DNA of 5,516 bases from Candidatus Portnoybacteria bacterium CG10_big_fil_rev_8_21_14_0_10_36_7 (GCA_002793835.1 PFDW01000010.1:1-5516), one strand, 5' to 3'. Counted from the stretch's first letter, positions 1 to 4,802 are shown. Program-made: numbers and translations. The notes: a model not told the origin generated them from the sequence alone.

Positions 1-38
1 AAATACAAAGGTCAAAATTACAACTAATTAACTGTCAA

Positions 39-62
39 TTATGTTCAGTGGCTTGAACACAA
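39..62 (-). terminator. Weak candidate terminator hairpin after the small lysine-rich ORF
   Basis: On the minus strand the bases just after the TAG of the small ORF can pair as UUGUGUUCA with UGAACAUAA (9 pairs, one G-U) around the loop AGCCAC. The core 6-bp match TGTTCA/TGAACA is perfect. The position directly after a stop codon suggests a terminator, but there is no T-run after the stem, so it may be only a processing or stability hairpin, or chance. Confidence 0.25.
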
Positions 63-63
63 A

Positions 64-123
64 CTACTTCTTTACTTTTTTCGGTTTCTTTTTTTCTTTT
101 CTAGCTCCCATTCCTTTTGCCAT
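64..123 (-). CDS. Very small lysine-rich basic protein, hypothetical (19 aa)
   Basis: A 19-codon ORF reads MAKGMGARKEKKKPKKVKK and ends at TAG. Ten of its 19 residues are lysine and one is arginine, so the peptide is strongly basic, with no cysteine and no membrane segment. It resembles short bacterial peptides that begin M-x-K-G and continue with Lys/Pro-rich repeats; that likeness is from memory and was not searched. A nucleic-acid or ribosome association would fit the charge, but it is an inference. Support for a real gene is the ATG, a candidate extended -10 box about 35 bases upstream, and a small hairpin right after the stop. No Shine-Dalgarno sequence precedes the start, as for the other genes here. 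AT-rich DNA can encode lysine runs by chance, so this stays a tentative call. Confidence 0.45.
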   Translation of the reverse strand: MAKGMGARKEKKKPKKVKK

Positions 124-156
124 AAAATTTATTTTTATTAAATTAATAATACTTCT

Positions 157-165
157 ATCATAGCA
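157..165 (-). promoter_or_regulatory. Candidate extended -10 promoter for the small ORF at 64-123
   Basis: The minus strand reads TGC followed by TATGAT, that is a TGn extended -10 element with a hexamer one mismatch from TATAAT. No convincing -35 box lies at 16-19 bp. Transcription would begin near 150, giving a leader of roughly 27 nt before the ATG at 123. The sequence is AT-rich, so chance matches are likely. Confidence 0.35.
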
Positions 166-233
166 CAATCAAATTATTTTTAACTAAGCGTATAAAATTT
201 GCATAAATTAAAACTTAAGAATTCTCAACACTG

Positions 234-304
234 CTGGGGGACTAGGAATCGGACCTAGATTAAAGGCTTCAAAGGCCTCTGTCCTACCATTAGACGATCC
301 CCCA
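234..304 (-). tRNA. tRNA-Gln, anticodon UUG
   Basis: The 71-nt minus-strand sequence folds into a complete cloverleaf. The acceptor stem is TGGGGGA/TCCCCCA (7 bp), the D stem GTCT/GGAC with loop AATGGTA, the anticodon stem GAGGC/GCCTT with loop CTTTGAA (anticodon TTG, template bases 270-272), the variable loop TAAT, and the T stem CTAGG/CCTAG. The weak U1-A72 pair and the G discriminator are glutamine identity features and match known bacterial tRNA-Gln. The 3' CCA is not encoded (the sequence after the discriminator is CAG), so a CCA-adding enzyme is needed. The T loop reads TCCGATT, with C where U55 (pseudouridine) is almost universal. The 5' end lies 8 nt after the dnaX stop and no separate promoter is evident, so it is probably co-transcribed with dnaX and released by RNase P. 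Confidence 0.96.
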
Positions 305-312
305 AGATTAAA

Positions 313-1380
313 CTATTCTTTATCTTGCCCCAAAATTTTAATAAGTGCAAGTTCTATTGGTAACCCAGAAATGAAGGCATTATCTATATCTGCATAAGCG
401 TTTAGGAGCACAGAGAGTGCTTTAGAGCGGAGCATACCTTTGGTGTCTTCTTTTATTAGAGCTTTTAGGAAAGACAGGTCTTCATCGCTCAGATCCCCTC
501 GCATCTCAGCTTCTAATTTTGGAGCATAACGAAGTACCACAGCCATGCGGAATTTTAGGATAATGAGTTTCAAGAAAAGTTTCATATCTAAATTTTCTTC
601 GTTTGCTTTTTCTACTGTCTCTATACCACTTGCCACATCGCTGTGCGCAATAGCAGAGATAAAATTGTTCACGAGAATAGTTTTCGGTGTGCCAGTAATT
701 TTCTCTACTTCTTCTTTTGTTACTTGCCCTGAGCTTGTCGAACCGGGTTTTTTATTTCCAACATGATTCAATACTTTCTGAAGCACTCCCAGTCCATCTC
801 GAAAAGACCCATCTCCAAGTATCGCTAGTAATTCAGCTACGCCCGCTTCTAATGTAAATCCTTCTTTTTTAGCTACATCGTGCAAGAGCTTTTTCAAAGA
901 TACTTCACTCGCCTTTTTAAAATTAAATACCTGACAACGAGAAATAATAGTCTCAGGGACTTTGTGGAGTTCTGTAGTTGCTAGAATAAATATCACATGT
1001 TTTGGTGGTTCTTCTAGAGTTTTGAGCAGTGCTCCCCAAGCGTCTTTTGAGAGCATATGCACCTCGTCTATGATGTATATTTTATACTTAGAATCAAAAG
1101 GTAACACTCGCACGCCATCTCGAAGTTCTTTTATATCATCTATCCCTCTATTTGAAGCAGCATCTATCTCATATAAATCATTTACTGATACACCAATATC
1201 ATGTGCAAATATTCGTGCAATAGAAGTCTTGCCTGTACCACGAGTACCTACAAACAGATATGCATGAGAAACTTTATCATTCTTCACAGAACTTTCAAGA
1301 ATACTTACAATATGGTCTTGCCCGATAACTTGTGCAAAAGTATCTGGCCTGTATTTTCTATATAAAGCTAAGTTTTCCAT
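313..1380 (-). CDS. dnaX: DNA polymerase III subunit gamma/tau, short form without zinc module
   Basis: DnaX is the AAA+ ATPase of the clamp loader, which opens the beta clamp and places it on primed DNA. The 355-aa protein opens with ALYRKYRP (residues 5-12). It has Walker A GTRGTGKTS (45-53), EIDAASNRGIDDI (71-83), Walker B IIDEVH (D105, E106), sensor 1 ATTE (134-137), the SRC arginine-finger motif (147-149) and sensor 2 GSFRD (191-195). It ends after the clamp-loader collar domain, so the tau-specific regions that bind DnaB helicase and the polymerase alpha subunit are absent. The four-cysteine zinc module normally found between Walker A and EIDAAS is also missing; the only cysteine is that of SRC. 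Residues 212-219 (PGSTSSGQ) come from an inserted repeat. I chose the ATG at 1380: the family usually begins just before LALYRKYRP, and the ATG at 1404 lies inside the promoter spacer. A tRNA-Gln follows closely. Confidence 0.96.
   Translation of the reverse strand: MENLALYRKYRPDTFAQVIGQDHIVSILESSVKNDKVSHAYLFVGTRGTGKTSIARIFAHDIGVSVNDLYEIDAASNRGIDDIKELRDGVRVLPFDSKYKIYIIDEVHMLSKDAWGALLKTLEEPPKHVIFILATTELHKVPETIISRCQVFNFKKASEVSLKKLLHDVAKKEGFTLEAGVAELLAILGDGSFRDGLGVLQKVLNHVGNKKPGSTSSGQVTKEEVEKITGTPKTILVNNFISAIAHSDVASGIETVEKANEENLDMKLFLKLIILKFRMAVVLRYAPKLEAEMRGDLSDEDLSFLKALIKEDTKGMLRSKALSVLLNAYADIDNAFISGLPIELALIKILGQDKE
727..747. repeat. CCTGAGCTTGTCGAA-type palindromic repeat inside dnaX
   Basis: The plus strand reads CCCTGAGCTTGTCGAA and then CCGGG, an imperfect palindrome closed by CCC/GGG. 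The core matches a short repeat (CCTTCGACAAGCTCAGG and variants) that I know from many unrelated bacterial genomes, usually between genes. Here it sits in the dnaX reading frame and supplies PGSTSSGQ, a peptide typical of translated copies of this repeat. It falls in the linker between the collar helices and the VTKEEVEKITG segment, where a short insertion should be tolerated. Recognition is from memory; genome copy number was not checked. Confidence 0.7.
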
Positions 1381-1389
1381 AATAATATG

Positions 1390-1418
1390 ATTATACTCTT
1401 TCATATCAATATTTACAA
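1390..1418 (-). promoter_or_regulatory. dnaX promoter, sigma-70 type
   Basis: The minus strand has TTGTAA (1418-1413), a 17-bp spacer and a perfect TATAAT (1395-1390). The expected start of transcription falls 0-3 nt before the ATG at 1380, so the mRNA would be leaderless or nearly so. The -35 box overlaps the T-run of the upstream terminator. The serS promoter has the same -35 hexamer and the same spacer length. Confidence 0.7.
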
Positions 1419-1456
1419 AAATTTACTATCTTCACGGGCGTGAGTATAGTAAATTT
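1416..1456 (-). terminator. Intrinsic terminator after dus (end of the serS-ftsQ-dus unit)
   Basis: Arms AAATTTACTAT and ATAGTAAATTT pair perfectly over 11 bp. Inside, past a mismatch, CTCAC and GTGAA add 5 pairs (one G-U) around a GCCC tetraloop. On the minus strand the stem runs into TTTTT, so it terminates transcription coming from dus, whose stop codon is 2 nt before the stem. On the plus strand no T-run follows the stem, so it should act in one direction only. Confidence 0.85.
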
Positions 1457-1458
1457 AT

Positions 1459-2454
1459 TTATAATAAAAATTCATTCACTATCTTTTCTATCTGCGTAGC
1501 ATTTTCTGCTTCCATTAGTTTTATGCGGAGTTCTTTTGCTCCATCAAAACCATTTACATAAGCCTTGTAGTGTTTCTTCATAATTATAAAGTTTTTATGC
1601 CTCCCAAGCATTTTTTCAAAAAGTTTTGTGTGCTCTACTAAAACTTTAAGTTTTTCTTCAAGTGAAACAATGTCAAAGGGCATCTTTGACATAGAATTTT
1701 TTGTCAAAGATGCCCTTTGACATTCTGTAAAAAGCCACGGATTCCCGAATATCGCCCTGCCCAACATGACCCCATCGCAACCATATTCTTCACACTTCAC
1801 CTTTGCATCATCTATATCTACTACATCACCATTGCCTATGATCAGAGTTTTTTTACCCATTTCATTTCGCATTTTTATAATATCTTTCATAACTTCCCAG
1901 TGAGCAGGCACATCAGACATTTCTTTTCGAGTACGCAGGTGCACGGTAAGTACTGCCAGATCTTGCTCCAGCAGTCCTCGTATCCATGTGTCTACCTCAT
2001 TTTTATTATAACCAATTCTAGTTTTCACAGATATAGGTAGGCTACCTGCGCCTTCTTTTGCAGCTTGTATAACTTCCATGGCGAGAGTTAAATCTTTTAT
2101 CATTCCTGCTCCAGCACACTGCTTTTCAATAGATTTATCGGGGCAACCCATGTTTATATCTACCCCATCAAAACCCAGTTCTTTGCAAAGCTTTGAAGCA
2201 GATTTTATATTTTCTGGTTTGCCTCCAAATATCTGCGCCACTATCGGGTGTTCGTTTTCCCCGTATTTTAAATTTATCAGCAGTTTTTCCCGAGCCACCG
2301 GGTGTGCAAGTCCATCCGCAGACACAAACTCTGTCCAGAAAACATCTGGTTTGCCATATTTTGCTATAATTTGTCTAAAGACGCAATCAGTCACATCCGC
2401 CATCGGAGCAAGACAAAAAATTGGTTTTTTTAATTTACTCCAAAAATTTTTCAT
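1459..2454 (-). CDS. dus: tRNA-dihydrouridine synthase (Dus family)
   Basis: Dus enzymes are FMN-dependent flavoproteins that use NADPH to reduce uridines in the tRNA D loop to dihydrouridine. The 331-aa protein shows the N-terminal FMN strand APMADVTD (16-23), the active-site motif NMGCP with catalytic Cys104, and KTRIG with Lys144. It also has His172 in VHLRTR, the phosphate-binding NGD (208-210) and GRAIFGNPW (232-240), and the C-terminal helical tRNA-binding region. The subfamily cannot be fixed from sequence reading alone. I chose the ATG at 2454: family alignment begins there, and the longer GTG start at 2484 lies inside a hairpin and adds an unrelated peptide. Residues about 244-263, just after the barrel, are encoded by a 23-bp inverted repeat, probably an in-frame insertion. 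It is the last gene of the serS-ftsQ-dus unit, 47 nt after ftsQ, and is followed by a strong terminator. Confidence 0.93.
   Translation of the reverse strand: MKNFWSKLKKPIFCLAPMADVTDCVFRQIIAKYGKPDVFWTEFVSADGLAHPVAREKLLINLKYGENEHPIVAQIFGGKPENIKSASKLCKELGFDGVDINMGCPDKSIEKQCAGAGMIKDLTLAMEVIQAAKEGAGSLPISVKTRIGYNKNEVDTWIRGLLEQDLAVLTVHLRTRKEMSDVPAHWEVMKDIIKMRNEMGKKTLIIGNGDVVDIDDAKVKCEEYGCDGVMLGRAIFGNPWLFTECQRASLTKNSMSKMPFDIVSLEEKLKVLVEHTKLFEKMLGRHKNFIIMKKHYKAYVNGFDGAKELRIKLMEAENATQIEKIVNEFLL
1669..1724. repeat. Nested palindromic element inserted in the dus coding sequence
   Basis: Two 23-bp arms (1669-1691 and 1702-1724) are exact reverse complements with a 10-bp spacer. Each arm also contains its own perfect inverted repeat, TGTCAAAG-5 nt-CTTTGACA, so the element holds four copies of one 8-mer in alternating orientation. 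The reading frame stays open across it, and it encodes about 19 residues placed between GNPWLFTE and SLEEKLK, the usual linker between the Dus barrel and its helical domain. The layout resembles Rickettsia palindromic elements, which also sit in frame inside genes; no sequence relation is claimed. Confidence 0.85.
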
Positions 2455-2468
2455 AATTAAAACACTCT

Positions 2469-2489
2469 GTCGGGTGTTGGACACCCGAC
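2469..2489. repeat. GC-rich hairpin between ftsQ and dus
   Basis: GTCGGGTGT and ACACCCGAC pair perfectly over 9 bp around a 3-nt loop. It is unusually GC-rich for this DNA and ends 14 nt before the dus ATG on the minus strand. The bases after it (AGAGTGTTTT) are not a clean T-run, so it is a weak terminator or attenuator at best. A dispersed intergenic palindrome or an mRNA processing/stability element is equally possible. Confidence 0.6.
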
Positions 2490-2501
2490 GGGCCTTATAA
2501 A

Positions 2502-3359
2502 TTAACGAAATTTGTAATATATCTTATTTCCGAAACGTAAGTCAATATATAAGAGCGTGTCATATTTGTCTTTTAGATTTGTTTTTAGGGGGTCCGTGCT
2601 TATTGCTGATTGTAAATTTTCTGTTATTTTGATTAAATTTCCGTCTTTTTTGAAAAGAATTTTTGGAGAATTTAGAATAGATGAATTTGATGCGAGATAA
2701 AGCTCTATGTCGCCATCATTTTTAAGATTAAAAGTATTTGGTCGTAACCCCATAGAAGTAACACTGTCTTTGAAAGAAATTAAATTATTAAAATTCTCTG
2801 GTGAAAACAATGACCCTATCTTTCCCACTCCATAAAATTTAAAATACACCGCCCCAGAAAAATACGGGGCTTTGTCAAAAATATATCCATCACTACTCAT
2901 AAAATAACAATTTTCTTTCGTAGTAATTTTTTCTTCTGTGAGAATATCTTCTCCACACCAAGTATAAGCTGCCTTTCTTTCTGAGAGGTATATTTCTAAA
3001 ATTTGTTCATTCTTTACTTCTACTGAAATTTCTTTAATTCTTTTAAATTTGTTTAACAAAACTCTCTCTATTTGATTTTTTGGATAGAACAATACACTAG
3101 TTTTAGGAACTATAAAATAATAATAATTCTGCATTTCTTTGGTTACTATATTTTTGATAATTTCTGCTTCTAGTACTTTATTGCCTATTACTTCTATATT
3201 TTTTATATTTATTTTCTCAAAGCGGGTTGCAAAAGAAAGTCCAAAAAATAAAATTACAGATAGAAAAAAGAAGATGAGTATCTTATTTCTTAAAATTTTT
3301 TGTCTTTTTCTTTTTAGTTCCAATAATCGTGGAGAGCTAAAATTTTTTTTATTCACCAT
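2502..3359 (-). CDS. ftsQ: FtsQ/DivIB-like cell division protein with POTRA domain
   Basis: FtsQ is a single-pass membrane protein of the divisome that links early ring components to the septal peptidoglycan synthase via FtsB and FtsL. The 285-aa protein has the expected plan: a short cytoplasmic tail rich in Lys/Arg (residues 1-26), one transmembrane helix (about 27-45), and a POTRA domain starting at INIKNIEVIGN (about 50-126). An extracytoplasmic beta domain follows and ends in the FtsQ-like strand YIDLRFGNKIYYK (271-283). Two cysteines (135 and 151) flank a short loop and could form a disulfide. The sequence is divergent, so the call rests on architecture and these two motifs. The ATG lies 6 nt after the serS stop, so the two genes are surely co-transcribed; no Shine-Dalgarno is present. 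The usual mur/ftsA/ftsZ neighbours are not in the window. Another POTRA-containing membrane protein is the main alternative. Confidence 0.8.
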   Translation of the reverse strand: MVNKKNFSSPRLLELKRKRQKILRNKILIFFFLSVILFFGLSFATRFEKINIKNIEVIGNKVLEAEIIKNIVTKEMQNYYYFIVPKTSVLFYPKNQIERVLLNKFKRIKEISVEVKNEQILEIYLSERKAAYTWCGEDILTEEKITTKENCYFMSSDGYIFDKAPYFSGAVYFKFYGVGKIGSLFSPENFNNLISFKDSVTSMGLRPNTFNLKNDGDIELYLASNSSILNSPKILFKKDGNLIKITENLQSAISTDPLKTNLKDKYDTLLYIDLRFGNKIYYKFR

Positions 3360-3365
3360 ATAAAA

Positions 3366-4637
3366 TTATTTAATTTTTATATATTCCTGTCCTCCCATAT
3401 ATGGGCGTAGTGCTTCGGGTATTTTTATACTGCCATCTTCTTGCTGATAGTTTTCTACTAGAGATACTAGTATTCTCGGCGTTGGCACAGCAGTAGAATT
3501 TAGTGAGTGTGCATAATTTAGTTTTCCTTCTTTATTTTTATATTTTATCCCAAATCTTCTACACTGAAAATCATGAAAATACGAAGCAGAACTTATCTCT
3601 CTGTATCTTTCTTCTTTTGGAACCCAGAGCTCAATATCATACTTTTTAACCTGACTTAATCCTAAATCTCCACCGCAGTTTATAACTGTATGATACGGAA
3701 TACTCAGAGATTCTATAAATTCTTCTGTGTTCCTATTTATTTCATCGTGAAATTTTACAGATACTTCATGATTTGCTTCACATAATATCACTTGTTCTAA
3801 TTTATAAAATTCATGCACACGAATAAGTCCTTTTACATCCTTGCCATAGCTACCCGCTTCTCTTCTAAAACAAGGAGAAAATCCCAAGTATTTAATAGGC
3901 AAAGATTCGAAGTCCAGTACTTCGCCTTGATGCATACCTGTTACTGGTATTTCTGCTGTGCCTGCCAACGCATCCCCGTCTTGAGTCATATAATAATCTT
4001 CCACATCTCCAGGTAAATGCCCTGTGCCATAGAGATTTTGTTTTCTTACTATTATTGGAGGTAATATTGGTGAAAACCCGCGAGCAGAAAAAAATTCTAA
4101 AGCGTAGTTCCAAATAGCAAATGATAACCTAACTCCATCCCCTATCAAAAAGTATCCCCTAAAGCCATGCACTTTTGTTCCTCTTTCAAAGTCCACCATC
4201 TTTAACTTGTTCATTATCTCTATATGGTCTTTGGGTTCGAAAGTAAAATTTGGCTTTTCCCCCCAGACTTTTATTTCTTGATTTTCTTGGTCTGTAACAC
4301 CTTCAGGAACAGATATATCTGGGACATTCGGCACTTGAAGCATTAGTTTCTGCCACTCTTCTATAATTTGTTTTAATTTTTCTTCTTTTTCTTTTATATC
4401 CTCTTTTACTAGACGCATCTCCTCTATCAGTTGCATTTTAGTAGCACCATCTTGATCACGACTGATACTGTTTGAGACTTTGTTTACTTCTCTACGCAGG
4501 TCCTCTACTTCTTTGAGCACTTTTAAACGTTCATCATCTAGGGTGATAAGTCGTTTTATATCTATCTCTATATGCTTTTTTACGGCACCCGCCTGCACCA
4601 CTTCTTTATTTTCACGAATAAATTTTATATCTAACAT
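3366..4637 (-). CDS. serS: Seryl-tRNA synthetase
   Basis: SerRS charges tRNA-Ser (and tRNA-Sec where present) with serine in the cytoplasm. The 423-aa length is normal. Residues 1-100 form the N-terminal domain with a long antiparallel coiled coil (about 30-100) that grips the tRNA-Ser long variable arm. The class II catalytic core follows: motif 1 around GFSPILPPIIV (187-197), the serine-binding TAE (227-229), motif 2 FRREAGS (257-263) continuing to LIRVHEFYKLE (271-281), DFQCRR (356-361), and motif 3 around STAVPTPRILVSLVENYQ (381-398) with Arg388. I chose the ATG at 4637 because MLDIKFIREN is the standard family N-terminus. The upstream reading frame to 4736 runs through a hairpin element and past the promoter. 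It heads the serS-ftsQ-dus unit, with ftsQ 6 nt downstream, and its mRNA is predicted to be leaderless. Confidence 0.98.
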   Translation of the reverse strand: MLDIKFIRENKEVVQAGAVKKHIEIDIKRLITLDDERLKVLKEVEDLRREVNKVSNSISRDQDGATKMQLIEEMRLVKEDIKEKEEKLKQIIEEWQKLMLQVPNVPDISVPEGVTDQENQEIKVWGEKPNFTFEPKDHIEIMNKLKMVDFERGTKVHGFRGYFLIGDGVRLSFAIWNYALEFFSARGFSPILPPIIVRKQNLYGTGHLPGDVEDYYMTQDGDALAGTAEIPVTGMHQGEVLDFESLPIKYLGFSPCFRREAGSYGKDVKGLIRVHEFYKLEQVILCEANHEVSVKFHDEINRNTEEFIESLSIPYHTVINCGGDLGLSQVKKYDIELWVPKEERYREISSASYFHDFQCRRFGIKYKNKEGKLNYAHSLNSTAVPTPRILVSLVENYQQEDGSIKIPEALRPYMGGQEYIKIK

Positions 4638-4643
4638 ATGTTT

Positions 4644-4672
4644 AGTATATAATATTTTTGGTATAATTACAA
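4644..4672 (-). promoter_or_regulatory. serS promoter, sigma-70 type with leaderless start
   Basis: The minus strand has TTGTAA (4672-4667), a 17-bp spacer and TATACT (4649-4644). Exactly six bases separate the -10 box from the ATG at 4637, so the usual start point +7 is the A of the start codon. The -35 hexamer and spacing are the same as before dnaX. It overlaps the divergent promoter toward dprA at base 4667. Confidence 0.7.
4659..4667 (+). promoter_or_regulatory. Divergent extended -10 promoter toward dprA
   Basis: TGG followed by a perfect TATAAT (4662-4667) gives a TGn extended -10 element; no good -35 box is seen, which is usual for this class. Six bases later stands ATG at 4674, the same -10 to ATG distance as for serS. 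The -10 shares base 4667 with the serS -35 box, so the two divergent promoters should compete for polymerase. Confidence 0.6.
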
Positions 4673-4673
4673 A

Positions 4674-4802
4674 ATGCAAAAAGCAAAAGTATGTCTTGAA
4701 AAAAGCCTTGCACAGGCGGGTAGCCGAGCAGAGCAAAAATTCAGCAGAATTTTATGCGTGCTTTTTGAGAGACATACTTTTGCTTTTTACTCCACAATAT
4801 GA
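4674..4802 (+). CDS. Putative 42-aa leader peptide overlapping the dprA start
   Basis: An ATG placed at the predicted transcription start opens a 42-codon frame beginning MQKAKVCLEKSLAQAG and ending FAFYSTI. Its TGA (4800-4802) overlaps the dprA ATG (4799-4801) as ATGA, an arrangement typical of translational coupling. Almost the whole frame lies within the inverted-repeat element at 4678-4788, so its two ends are encoded by complementary strands of the same repeat. The peptide shows no domain, signal or membrane segment that I recognise. It may be a regulatory leader whose translation opens the hairpin before dprA. It may equally be an accident of a palindromic insertion lacking in-frame stops. 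Evidence for translation is positional only. Confidence 0.35.
   Translation: MQKAKVCLEKSLAQAGSRAEQKFSRILCVLFERHTFAFYSTI
4678..4788. repeat. 111-bp inverted-repeat element in the serS/dprA intergenic region
   Basis: Terminal arms AAAAAGCAAAAGTATGTCT (4678-4696) and its exact reverse complement (4770-4788) are 19 bp long. After a short internal loop, AAAAAGC (4700-4706) pairs with GCTTTTT (4760-4766). A smaller hairpin, AAAATTC/GAATTTT with loop AGCA (4736-4753), sits in the centre, and a GC-rich stretch CAGGCGGGTAGCCGAGCAG lies on the left flank. The size and perfect ends fit a MITE-like or dispersed palindromic element. As RNA it would form a long hairpin filling nearly the whole dprA 5' region. 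No target-site duplication is evident. Confidence 0.8.

Noticed and set aside
10..38. TTGACA on the minus strand at 38-33 as a -35 box
   Set aside because: No acceptable -10 lies 16-18 bp downstream within the window.
545..1267. Two plus-strand frames opposite dnaX (545-766 and 962-1267)
   Set aside because: Both are antisense to conserved DnaX segments and show no domain or start signal.
2455..2484. GTG start of dus at 2484
   Set aside because: It lies inside the 9-bp hairpin and adds ten residues unlike Dus proteins; the ATG at 2454 fits the family.
2078..2500. Plus-strand 140-codon frame opposite dus
   Set aside because: It lies antisense to conserved Dus motifs, lacks a promoter, and shows low-complexity Ser/Phe content typical of shadow frames.
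3899..3925. Short inverted repeat CGAAGT/ACTTCG inside serS
   Set aside because: Six base pairs within a conserved coding region is at chance level.
3892..4113. Minus-strand 73-codon frame inside serS
   Set aside because: It overlaps the conserved SerRS catalytic core in another frame and has no family likeness.
4638..4736. N-terminal extension of SerRS starting at 4736
   Set aside because: It crosses the serS promoter and part of the inverted-repeat element, and the standard family N-terminus MLDIKFIREN begins at 4637.
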